DNA of 21,136 nt. Source: JAICLL01 sp035252155 (GTDB lineage: Bacteria > Planctomycetota > Planctomycetia > Pirellulales > JAICIG01). Position 1 is the first letter of the stretch, and each line of letters starts with the position of its first letter. The translations under genes were made by a program, and so were the position numbers. Location: assembly GCA_035252155.1 (NCBI GenBank), contig DATFDL010000271.1, positions 1-21,136 of the forward strand. Direction: 5' to 3'. Below are positions 14,760 through 21,136 of the stretch, in pieces. The notes beneath the pieces were generated by a model. The model ran no database searches. It was not told where the DNA came from and was given only the letters and a program-made list of their open reading frames with translations.

Positions 14760-16076
14760 TTATCCTGCCGCCACCGATGCGCGGCCGATCGAATGATAGG
14801 CGAAACCGGCCGCGTGCAGGTGCGGCGGTTCGTAGAGATTGCGGCCGTCGAAGATCACCGGCGATTTCATCCGCCGCCGCATCTCGTCGAAATCGGGATG
14901 CTGAAATTGCTTCCATTCGGTCATGATCGCCAACGCTTCGGCGCCGTTCAGCGCGTCGTATTTGCTCTCGGCATACGTCAGCCGGTCGCCGTAGCGCTGT
15001 CGCACGTTTGGCATCGCCTCGGGGTCGTGTACGTGAAGCCTCGCCCCGCGCTTGAGCATCTCGTCGATGAAGGTCAGGGCCGGCGCCTCGCGGATGTCGT
15101 CGGTGCGGGGCTTGAACGCCAAGCCCCAGACGGCGATCGCACAACCCGACAACCGATCGCCGAAATGATTGGCTAACTTGTCGATCATCACTTGCTTTTG
15201 CCGTTCGTTCACGGCGTCGACCGCGGTGAGCAACGTCGGCTCGACGCCGTGCGACCGCGCCATCGCCCGCAGCGCCCGTACATCCTTGGGAAAGCAACTG
15301 CCGCCATAGCCGACGCCGGGGAAAAGAAACGCGAAGCCGATGCGGCTATCGTGGCCGATGCCGCGCCGCACGTCGTTGATGTCGGCATCCATCCGCTCGC
15401 AGAGGTTCGCCACCTCGTTGATGAAACTGATCTTGGTCGAAAGCAGCGCGTTGGCCACATACTTGGTCATCTCGGCGCTCTCGGGCGACATGACCAAAAA
15501 CGGCTTCTCGGTACGCAGAAAGGGTGCATAGAGATCGTGCAGCAAGTTGGCCGCCTCGGGCCGGCGGACGCCTACCACCACGCGATCGGGCTTCATGAAG
15601 TCGTCGAGGGCCGCCCCCTCTTTCAAAAACTCCGGATTGCTGGCCACGTCGCACTCGCGGCCCGTTCGCTCGCGCAGCCGCCGGCCAATCGCGGCGTTCG
15701 TGCCGACGGGCACGGTGCTTTTCGTAATCACCAGCGCGCCTGCCGCCAGGTGCGGCGACAGCGCGTCGACGACTTTCCAAAGGTTCGAGAGGTCGGCCGA
15801 GCCGTCGTCGGCGCTGGGCGTGCCGACCGCCAGAAAGATCAGCTTCGCCGGGCGCACCGCGGCGGCCAGGTCGGTGGTGAAGCGCAAACGCCCGTCTTCG
15901 GCGTTTCGCCCGACCAGCTCACCAAGCCCCGGCTCGTAGATCGGCACTTCGCCTTTTTGCAGGCAGGCGACCTTTTCGGCGTCGATGTCGACGCAGGTAA
16001 CGTCGTTGCCCGTCTCAGCAAAGCAAGTGCCCGTGACCAACCCGACGTAGCCGGTTCCGATGACCGCGATTTTCAT
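14760..16076 (-). CDS. ugd: UDP-glucose 6-dehydrogenase
   Basis: A 438-aa enzyme that oxidises UDP-glucose twice, using 2 NAD+, to UDP-glucuronate, a precursor of acidic surface polysaccharide. The Rossmann motif is GTGYVGLVTG (7-16), the first strand ends in V-D-I-D (29-32), and YEPGLGEL (47-54) is typical of the family. The catalytic cysteine is C261 in GVGYGGSCFPKD, and the catalytic lysine is K205 in TKYVANALLSTKISFINE. Length is normal for bacterial Ugd/GMD-type dehydrogenases. Residue choice favours UDP-glucose over GDP-mannose, but this cannot be settled by eye. Its ATG overlaps the stop of the upstream gene (ATGA), so it is coupled to the helical-repeat protein. Confidence 0.95.
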   Translation of the reverse strand: MKIAVIGTGYVGLVTGTCFAETGNDVTCVDIDAEKVACLQKGEVPIYEPGLGELVGRNAEDGRLRFTTDLAAAVRPAKLIFLAVGTPSADDGSADLSNLWKVVDALSPHLAAGALVITKSTVPVGTNAAIGRRLRERTGRECDVASNPEFLKEGAALDDFMKPDRVVVGVRRPEAANLLHDLYAPFLRTEKPFLVMSPESAEMTKYVANALLSTKISFINEVANLCERMDADINDVRRGIGHDSRIGFAFLFPGVGYGGSCFPKDVRALRAMARSHGVEPTLLTAVDAVNERQKQVMIDKLANHFGDRLSGCAIAVWGLAFKPRTDDIREAPALTFIDEMLKRGARLHVHDPEAMPNVRQRYGDRLTYAESKYDALNGAEALAIMTEWKQFQHPDFDEMRRRMKSPVIFDGRNLYEPPHLHAAGFAYHSIGRASVAAG

Positions 16077-16636
16077 AGAGTAAAAACGGCGTGTAAGAGG
16101 CTTTCAATTTGCGAGGAATAAACGTCCTTGCCCATAGAACCTTTCAAGAGTCCATTCCCGGCTCTTGCCGACTTCGACCGGTCGCTAGACGACGCGGTTC
16201 CCATCAACTGAAGCAGCTCCACGAGACACTTCAGCGCTTCTGCCTTCTTGTCCAACTGCAGGAGAGCTTTTGCTTGGCCGATCAGGGCTTCGATCAAAAG
16301 ATCGCGCGATCGGACGATCGCTTCGGCGTACACGGTTACGGCGGCCTTCGGATTGTCCTCGACGGCATCGAGGAAGTGCGCGAGTTCGATCGCCGCGGCT
16401 GGCGAGGTTTTGTCGAGCTCGACGGCTTCTTGAAGCGTCTTCTTGGCATCATCCAAGGTGCAACCCGGATCCCCTTGCAGTTGGATAAAACTGGCACGCA
16501 GGACGTGCGCTTGGGGATTGCCCGGCCACGTTTCCAGAAGCGACTCGACCTCCTTGAGCGCGGCGTCGTAATCGTTGGCAGCCGAAAGGCGCGAAATGCG
16601 TGCCAGCGCCTTCTTAAAGGCTCGAGTGTGGCTCAC
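16073..16636 (-). CDS. TPR-like helical-repeat protein
   Basis: A 187-aa protein with a GTG start at 16634-16636 that overlaps the previous stop (GTGA); GGAGG lies 6 nt upstream inside the previous small ORF. The sequence is a series of amphipathic helices with TPR-like helix pairs: DYDAALKEVESLLETWPGNPQAH, DDAKKTLQEAVELDKTSPAA and PKAAVTVYAEAIVRSRD. It is soluble with no signal peptide. Such proteins scaffold contacts between partners. Placed directly before ugd and after an SDR, it could serve a polysaccharide assembly complex, but this is only inference from position. The C-terminal 40 residues are not repeat-like. Confidence 0.72.
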   Translation of the reverse strand: MSHTRAFKKALARISRLSAANDYDAALKEVESLLETWPGNPQAHVLRASFIQLQGDPGCTLDDAKKTLQEAVELDKTSPAAAIELAHFLDAVEDNPKAAVTVYAEAIVRSRDLLIEALIGQAKALLQLDKKAEALKCLVELLQLMGTASSSDRSKSARAGNGLLKGSMGKDVYSSQIESLLHAVFTL

Positions 16637-16841
16637 GCGCCCCCCTCCTTCAGCTTCCGCTGAAGCCGCTCCGCTTGCTCAATGAGCTTTTTCATTTGCC
16701 GAGCCTTTTGATCGGGCGGATTGCCCGCGGCCAGATCCTTGATCTCTTTGTATGTTTCTTGCCATAGTCGCTATGGTACGACTTCGATCGCTTCAAACTG
16801 CCGGGAATAACATCATCAGCTAAATCGGTGTCGTTAGCCAC
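16633..16841 (-). pseudogene. Small ORF with a probable -1 frameshift
   Basis: Begins at GTG 16839-16841, 10 bp after the SDR stop, with a purine-rich AAGAAG run just before it. The first frame reads MANDTDLADDVIPGSLKRSK and then SYHSDYGK. From about 16758 the adjacent frame gives the more protein-like ETYKEIKDLAAG, then NPPDQKARQMKKLIEQAERL and ending QRKLKEGGA at TGA 16633-16635. Total length 209 nt is one base short of 70 codons, so adding one base near 16758 restores a 69-aa protein. The stop overlaps the next GTG (GTGA). No slippery heptamer is seen, so decay or sequence error is likelier than programmed frameshifting. I do not recognise a family. Confidence 0.45.
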
Positions 16842-16851
16842 TCTTCTTACT

Positions 16852-17832
16852 CTAACATGCGCGGGGTATGTGCCCAAGTTCCGTCGCTCGCTGATCGCGC
16901 CAATATTCCAGCGTATCGCGCACCGTTTTTTCGAGAGCGATCTCGGACCGCCAGCCGGTGGCGGCCTGTAGGCGGCCAATATCGGCGATCGGGTCCCATC
17001 GCTCGGGCCCGGGCTGAAGCTCAATCATTTCGCGGTCCGGGTCGGCCTGCGCGGCCAGCAAATTGAGAATGTCGCCGGTGCGGCGCGGCATGCCAGAGCC
17101 GACGTTGTACGTGCCGCCGCGTTCGCCGCGCTCGGCCAACAGGCGATACGCCCGCACCACGTCGCGGACGTCGGAAAGGTCGATCCAAGCGTCGAGATGC
17201 TTGACGCGCACCGGGTCGTTGCCGCCCTGCACGTACTGCGCGACCCATTCGGGCAACATCAGCCGCGGCTCTTGCCGCGGGCCGGTGTGCTGAAACGAAC
17301 GCACGATTAACGTATCGAGCGCCTGCTCGTGATGCGCGCGGGTGGCGAGCTGCTCGGCCGCCCATTTCGTTTTGCCATAAGCCCTGCACGGCGCGGCGGG
17401 AGTCGTTTCGTCAAAGACGTGGCGATCTCGCGTCGCGCCGCCATAGACGTGGCTGGTACTGATCAGCAATACCCGCGGCCGGCGAGGCAGCCGGGCCGCC
17501 AACTCGAGCAGCCGCCCGGTTCCGTTCACGTTCACCTCGATCGCCCGCGGCGTCGGCTCGAGCGTGCCGCAATCGACCGGCACGCTCAACGCGGCGAGAT
17601 GATAGAGGCAGTCGGGAGCGAAGTCGGAGATTTGTCGAAGGGCAAGCTCATCGATGCCCGCCGCGTCTCCGAAGTCGCAGGCCAGCACCTCAATACGGCG
17701 CAGCTCCGCGCCGGCCCAACCGGGCCACCTGCCCGACCGAGAGCAGCCGAGCACGTCGTCGCCGCGCGCCAGCAGATGCTCGGCCAGAAAGCCGCCCGCG
17801 AAACCGGTGATGCCGGTGATCAACGCTCTCAT
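16852..17832 (-). CDS. NAD(P)-dependent epimerase/dehydratase (extended SDR, GDP-6-deoxy-4-keto-sugar reductase-like)
   Basis: A 326-aa extended short-chain dehydrogenase. The nucleotide-binding motif is G7-x2-G10-x2-G13 (ITGITGFAGGFLAEHL). The strand VLLISTSHVYGG supplies the catalytic serine/threonine near 125-127, and the pair is Y152/K156 in AYGKTK. The order, with HLAALSVPVDC and later RSFQHTGPRQ, resembles GDP-4-keto-6-deoxy-mannose reductases and related nucleotide-sugar epimerases. Substrate is inferred only from family layout. Its ATG overlaps the nucleosidase stop (ATGA). With ugd downstream it fits nucleotide-sugar supply for glycans. Cytosolic. Confidence 0.9.
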   Translation of the reverse strand: MRALITGITGFAGGFLAEHLLARGDDVLGCSRSGRWPGWAGAELRRIEVLACDFGDAAGIDELALRQISDFAPDCLYHLAALSVPVDCGTLEPTPRAIEVNVNGTGRLLELAARLPRRPRVLLISTSHVYGGATRDRHVFDETTPAAPCRAYGKTKWAAEQLATRAHHEQALDTLIVRSFQHTGPRQEPRLMLPEWVAQYVQGGNDPVRVKHLDAWIDLSDVRDVVRAYRLLAERGERGGTYNVGSGMPRRTGDILNLLAAQADPDREMIELQPGPERWDPIADIGRLQAATGWRSEIALEKTVRDTLEYWRDQRATELGHIPRAC

Positions 17833-18686
17833 TTGTCGACAGGCACAAGTTGCTCAATAGTTCCGGCCAAAAACCGCGCCAAGCGGTCGGAGGCGATCAG
17901 GGCCTCTTCCTTGAGCTTGAGCATGTCCTTGACGCTCGACGGCCGACGGAAAATGGCGCCGGCCGCCGCGCCCAGCCGGGCGGCCCGCGATGTTTGACGC
18001 GCCAGCCGCTCAACATCGGCGGGCAAGGCGTCGTCCACGGCGTCGCTGATGACGCGAATCGCCAAAAATCGCGTCTTCGCCTGCCGGCAGACCTCGGCCA
18101 CCGCCCACGATTCCATATCGACGGCCAACGCCTGATGCGTCTGCCCCAACGCCCGCTTATCGTCTGGGTGATACAGAACCGCGTCGGTCGTCACTAATCG
18201 GCCAACGTGCAGGCCCGGCTGTGCGAGTGATTCCGGCGACAGTTTCAGGTCGATCGTCAACGGCTTCCCCGCGTCGGAGGTCACGCCATCGGCCATCACG
18301 ATGTCTCCCCGCCGCAGTCGCGGGTCGAGTCCGCCGGCGAACCCGGCCGAAACGATCCACGTCGGGCGGTGACCGGCAATCAACGCCTGCGCCCCTCGCG
18401 CGGCGGCCGTCAGCCCTACGCCCGACTCGACCACCACCACCGAGCGCGACTGCAACCGCCCCTGCCGAATCAACAAACCAGCCCCCTTGGTGGTCACGCT
18501 GTCGGAAAGCAGATCCACAAGCCCCCCGGCTTCGATGCCCAGCGCAAACACCAGCCCCACATCGCATGGTCCGGGCGGCTGTGTGGCCGTTTGCTCGGCC
18601 CGCTGACGCGCCGCATCGACCGCCTGGTACGCAGTTTGGCGCACTTGCTGTTGCAACCAACTACGAATCAACGATTGCCAAACCAT
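17829..18686 (-). CDS. Nucleosidase/phosphorylase of the PNP-MTAN superfamily
   Basis: A 285-aa protein. The core (about 42-235) has VFALGIEAGGL, VVVVESGVGLTAAARGAQAL, IVSAGFAGGLDPRLRRGDIV, AVDMESWAVAEVC and LAIRVISDAVDD. By position E52, E192 and D215 match the glutamate, glutamate and aspartate of MTA/SAH nucleosidase, which favours nucleoside hydrolysis to base and sugar. The N-terminal about 40 residues and the C-terminal about 55 are extra to the domain. Hopanoid-associated HpnG-type phosphorylases are an alternative within the superfamily; no hopanoid gene is in the window. First gene of the run down to ugd. Annotation beyond superfamily is uncertain. Confidence 0.85.
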   Translation of the reverse strand: MVWQSLIRSWLQQQVRQTAYQAVDAARQRAEQTATQPPGPCDVGLVFALGIEAGGLVDLLSDSVTTKGAGLLIRQGRLQSRSVVVVESGVGLTAAARGAQALIAGHRPTWIVSAGFAGGLDPRLRRGDIVMADGVTSDAGKPLTIDLKLSPESLAQPGLHVGRLVTTDAVLYHPDDKRALGQTHQALAVDMESWAVAEVCRQAKTRFLAIRVISDAVDDALPADVERLARQTSRAARLGAAAGAIFRRPSSVKDMLKLKEEALIASDRLARFLAGTIEQLVPVDK

Positions 18687-18712
18687 CTAGCGCCTCAATC
18701 GGCATGCGCCCT

Positions 18713-18874
18713 GGAGGATGGCCTTCCAGGCCGTCCCGGTAAACTCGACACTCCGTGGCGGAGATTAGCAGTCGCCGCGGGCGACCGCCATCCCCGTCAC
18801 GGAGTGCCGGGGCTACCTTAATTCCTTCAGCAGCCGCATGCGATAACGCTCGATGGCCTGGAAGGCCATCCTCC
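18713..18874. repeat. Nested palindromic element
   Basis: Outer arms GGAGGATGGCCTTCCAGGCC (18713-18732) and its exact inverse (18855-18874) form a perfect 20-bp inverted repeat. Inside, CACTCCGTG (18749-18757) pairs with CACGGAGTG (18798-18806), and at the centre GTCGCC (18771-18776) pairs with GGCGAC (18780-18785) over a 3-nt loop. The whole folds as a three-tier hairpin of about 160 nt. It fills the spacer between the alpha/beta hydrolase stop and the nucleosidase start, both on the minus strand, so it could act as a terminator/insulator or as a mobile non-coding element. Confidence 0.75.
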
Positions 18875-18881
18875 GGCTATC

Positions 18882-20156
18882 TCATTGCTCGGCGGCCAAC
18901 CGCCCCGCCGGCTTCTCGAACACCACGTGGGGCGTGCTGACCATCGCGCCGCGCTGGTCGGTGATCGATAGATAGCAAACCAACGGCCGAAACGTCGGCA
19001 GCTCGGCCGAGACCGTGCCGCCGGCCAGCACCGCCGGACGAGTGACCCAGGTGCGATCCTTCCACGGCCCCTCGCCCACCGCATAGTGGACGTTTCCCTC
19101 GGTGACCCGCACCGAGCTGGTGAAGCTGGCCCGCACGCCGTCGCGCACGACTTCGAGCGGCTCGAGCTGGGCCAGCGGCCGACCCTGCCGCAGGACGCTG
19201 TCGACATAGATGCCGATTTCTTTGGGCCCCCAGCCATCGGGATGACTGTGCGGCATTTTCACGCGCACGCACAGCTCGACTCCGCCCGGCACAAGCTGGT
19301 ACGACCGCTGATAACTATCGAGCGGATAGGCAAAGTCGTTCGTGCCGTTCACAAACAACATCGGGCAGTTCGCTCGCGACAAATAACGCGACGGATCGAA
19401 GTTCCTCACCCACCGCTGGCGCTGCTCCGCCGCCATCCGCTCGAACGTCGGCAGCCAAACGCTGTCCTGGTCCAAAAACCCGCAGCCATAGACGGGCACG
19501 GCCACCTTCACACGGTCGTCGAGTCCGGCCACGATGCAGGTGAGATACCCGCCCCAGCTAATGCCGGTGATGCCGATCCGCTGGGCATCGACTTCCTGGC
19601 GCGAGGCGAGCAGCGAATGCCCGCGTATCACGGCGGCCACCGCATGATACGTCCACATCTGGTTGACCTCGCCGTCATTGAACGCGCGGAACTTGGTTTT
19701 GTCGTCTTGGTCGGGTCCGCCGTCTTCGAGCCGCTCGCCGTCGGGGCCGCGGCCCGAAAGGTCCATCGCCAAGGCCGCATAGCCGCGCTCGGCCCAACGC
19801 GTGGCCCACTCGGCAAAGGCCTTGCCCCCGCCGCCGTGCACCAGCACCATGCCGGGAAACGGCCCTTCGCCCTCCTTGGGCCGGGCGTAATAGGCAAAGA
19901 CGCGCGTCGGCTGCCCCTCGAACGGCTCGCTGGTGTAGAAAACTTTCTGCACCAAGGCCCCAGTCTCGGGCGTCTCAGTCTTGGGCGCGTCAGCCTCAGT
20001 TGCATCGCCTTCGGGTTCTTCCCAAGTCGCTTCGGGCGTTTGCTTGAGCGCCTGCACGTTCCACGGCCCGGCTGGTTTTGCCGCCGAAACCGAGCGACTG
20101 AACAACAGCAAGCCAACGACGGCGAGTAACGAGCAGCAGCGGGTTCGTCGAAACAT
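18882..20156 (-). CDS. Exported alpha/beta hydrolase (acetyl xylan esterase/dienelactone hydrolase-like)
   Basis: A 424-aa protein. The ATG at 20154-20156 is fixed by GGAGG 7 nt upstream (20164-20168) and by the signal peptide that follows (MFRRTRCC, hydrophobic LLAVVGLLLFS, then SVSAA near residue 26). A linker rich in E, T and P follows (about 42-66), then the hydrolase core: oxyanion region VLVHGGGG (104-111), nucleophile S200 in GISWGG, acid D274 in NGTNDF and histidine H303 or H305 in MPHSHPDGW. The last about 90 residues form a beta-rich tail. Family members deacylate sugars or other esters in the periplasm; the substrate here is not evident. The nearly 1-kb spacer upstream suggests its own promoter. 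Confidence 0.9.
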   Translation of the reverse strand: MFRRTRCCSLLAVVGLLLFSRSVSAAKPAGPWNVQALKQTPEATWEEPEGDATEADAPKTETPETGALVQKVFYTSEPFEGQPTRVFAYYARPKEGEGPFPGMVLVHGGGGKAFAEWATRWAERGYAALAMDLSGRGPDGERLEDGGPDQDDKTKFRAFNDGEVNQMWTYHAVAAVIRGHSLLASRQEVDAQRIGITGISWGGYLTCIVAGLDDRVKVAVPVYGCGFLDQDSVWLPTFERMAAEQRQRWVRNFDPSRYLSRANCPMLFVNGTNDFAYPLDSYQRSYQLVPGGVELCVRVKMPHSHPDGWGPKEIGIYVDSVLRQGRPLAQLEPLEVVRDGVRASFTSSVRVTEGNVHYAVGEGPWKDRTWVTRPAVLAGGTVSAELPTFRPLVCYLSITDQRGAMVSTPHVVFEKPAGRLAAEQ

Positions 20157-20340
20157 CTTCTGTCCTCCATGAACAAAAACTTCGGTCGGGCGGGGCGTGC
20201 GGAGCGCCACGGGGCTGGCCAGCATGGCGGGCAGTAAGTCTAAACCATTGTGCCGCTCGCAAAAAGGCGACTCGCGCGGGGGCAGAGTGTGCCTCTGAGC
20301 CGTTTTGATTTTGAAAATCGGCAATTGTGAGAACCGCCAT

Positions 20341-20423
20341 GCGGCACAGCCGCCCTCTGCTGTGCGTCGCCGACGCCAATCGGCGTCGCGGAACCAGCCG
20401 AGGGCGGCTGGTCCACATGCCGC
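20341..20423. repeat. Nested palindrome in the spacer
   Basis: CAGCCGCCCTC (20347-20357) pairs perfectly with GAGGGCGGCTG (20400-20410), and inside CGACGCC (20371-20377) pairs with GGCGTCG (20382-20388) over the loop AATC. GCGGCA (20341-20346) and TGCCGC (20418-20423) extend the outer arms with an asymmetric gap. No coding potential. The tiered form resembles the element at 18713-18874, but the sequence differs. Confidence 0.6.
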
Positions 20424-20480
20424 CCCGCGCTGCTCGGAACAGCCGACTTGCTCGCACTGCCAGAACTCTCGCGTCCGCGC

Positions 20481-20542
20481 GATGCGCAACGCGTTGCGCA
20501 TCACCCCTCTTATGGCTATAAATGCGCAAGCGCTGCGCATTT
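20481..20542. repeat. Two adjacent ATGCGCAA-based palindromes
   Basis: GATGCGCAACGC joined to GTTGCGCATC (20481-20502) is a perfect 22-bp palindrome. Seventeen bases later AAATGCGCA (20520-20528) pairs with TGCGCATTT (20534-20542) over the loop AGCGC. Both arms share ATGCGCAA, so they look like related units. A third small hairpin, CCCATC/GATGGG (20546-20558), follows. Confidence 0.65.
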
Positions 20543-20583
20543 GTACCCATCAGATGGGGGCGATGGCCGCACGATCAGCAGCA

Positions 20584-20616
20584 CCCCAGTCCCAAGCCCC
20601 CAGTCCCACGCCGCCC
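20584..20616 (-). repeat. C-rich tract, potential G-quadruplex on the minus strand
   Basis: Runs CCCC, CCC, CCCCC and CCC are separated by 3-nt loops (AGT, AAG, AGT), with another CCC further on (20614-20616). On the minus strand this meets the standard G-quadruplex rule. It contains CCCAGT/CCCAAG units rather than the GGTC units of the other tract. Confidence 0.55.
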
Positions 20617-20783
20617 TGTCTCGAGACCTTTGTGCCCCGCTCAGCGCTTGCGGAAAACCACGCGTCGCCCGCTCGCTGATCTTGCCTAAACTGCGTCGCG
20701 CAACGAGTTTGCGGCGCTTGCCCAACGCATCAACGGCGCCGTACGCAAGCGTTTCGCCCCGACTCCCTGATTGCCGCCGAATG

Positions 20784-20871
20784 CCGAATCCTGAATCCCG
20801 AATGCTTCCCTGTCGCCTTCGCATTGCACCGTCTTCCTTGCCCTGACCCCCAACCCCTGAATCCCGACCCC
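20784..20871 (-). repeat. CCGAATCC/CCTGAATCC repeat tract containing the inverted copy of the 2254 element
   Basis: 20784-20806 is a 23-nt string found again exactly at 21064-21086. 20841-20871 is the inverse of 2254-2284 at 30 of 31 positions, with G runs of 4, 3, 4, 5 and 3 on the minus strand. The tract lies in the long spacer upstream of the alpha/beta hydrolase. Confidence 0.7.
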
Positions 20872-21052
20872 TGTTTCTCCCTCTCCCTGTGTTGTACCAG
20901 GCAAGTGGCTTGGTCGGTTTTCCGCGGGCTTTGCGCCTATTTTTGCGACCGCCTCCTGTGGCCCAGCCGCAGTCGACTGGGGCGGTCGCCGCCGGCGACG
21001 GGCGGATGATCCGAGTTTGGCCGCGACCGCGAGAAATCGGCCGGACAAGAAG

Positions 21053-21112
21053 CCCCCTGAACCCCGAATCCTGAATCCCGAATGCTGCCCCGGCCCCCGA
21101 ATCCCGACCCGC
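21053..21112 (-). repeat. Second CCGAATCC repeat tract
   Basis: C runs of three to five alternate with GAAT, TGAAT or GA spacers. 21064-21086 is identical to 20784-20806. The minus strand carries at least six G runs and could form a quadruplex, though some loops are long. Confidence 0.6.
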
Positions 21113-21136
21113 GACATCTGCTTTTAGACGCTGGCC

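Larger units (their letters stand above)
20157..21136. other. Gene-free spacer packed with palindromes and C-rich tracts
   Basis: About 980 bp to the window end. All frames read as arginine/proline-rich shadows of repeats, and none has a domain or good start. Listed separately are the inverted repeats at 20341-20423, 20481-20502 and 20520-20542 and the C-rich tracts at 20584-20616, 20784-20871 and 21053-21112. The promoter of the alpha/beta hydrolase should lie in 20170-20340. A gene further right could begin beyond the window. Confidence 0.6.

Noticed and set aside
16755..16763. Programmed -1 frameshift signal
   Set aside because: No X-XXY-YYZ slippery heptamer at the junction and no evident downstream structure, so decay or sequence error is preferred.
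20686..21117. 143-codon minus-strand frame at the right end
   Set aside because: Made of translated repeat tracts (GIRGPG, GIQDSAFGG), not a protein.

Overview
The window is high-GC bacterial chromosome. Its gene set is a sigma-54 activator, FabI, Ugd, a two-gene glycosyltransferase cassette, an N,N-dimethylformamidase-like protein, a secreted alpha/beta hydrolase and zinc-ribbon membrane proteins. Together with intergenic spacers full of palindromes, this best fits a planctomycete (Pirellulales-like). That placement is inferred from protein style and repeats; there is no rRNA or tRNA to confirm it. No phage, integrase, CRISPR array or intact transposase gene was seen. || Layout. 42-476 (-): a VOC/glyoxalase-fold gene broken by one in-frame TAG. 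927-1583 (-): an MBL-fold protein with a reduced metal motif. 1584-2436: no convincing gene, ending near a G-rich dispersed repeat. 2437-4449 (-): a lone CheY-like receiver followed 6 bp later by a dimethylformamidase-like protein. 4565-6951 (+): a GT2 glycosyltransferase overlapping by ATGA a 557-aa protein that resembles BshC at a distance. 6952-7255: a spacer between convergent genes with an inverted pair of REP-like hairpins and a nested palindrome. 7256-9190 (-): a GAF/AAA+/Fis activator. 9501-12064 (+): fabI with a readable sigma-70-type promoter, a DegT-type aminotransferase and a Nudix hydrolase. 12258-13804 (+): a secreted gluzincin-like protein coupled to a conserved-looking hypothetical. 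13794-18686 (-): a tightly packed run of nucleosidase, SDR epimerase, a small frameshifted ORF, a helical-repeat protein, Ugd and two paralogous zinc-finger membrane proteins. 18882-20156 (-): an exported alpha/beta hydrolase. 20157-21136: a gene-free spacer of palindromes and C-rich tracts. || How the genes work together. The nucleosidase-to-Ugd run is chained by 4-nt stop/start overlaps (ATGA, GTGA, ATGA), so it is probably one transcript. With the SDR and Ugd it suggests nucleotide-sugar supply for surface polysaccharide. The GT2/BshC-like pair is also translationally coupled and looks like a small two-step module of unknown product. The most unusual content is in the spacers: several independent families of hairpin elements, one organised like a BIME (two inverted GTAG-footed REP hairpins with compensatory stem changes), and a potential G-quadruplex element repeated 30/31 nt, inverted, about 18.6 kb apart. 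Two genes carry single-base lesions (nonsense at 357-359, frameshift near 16758), which may be real decay or sequence error.
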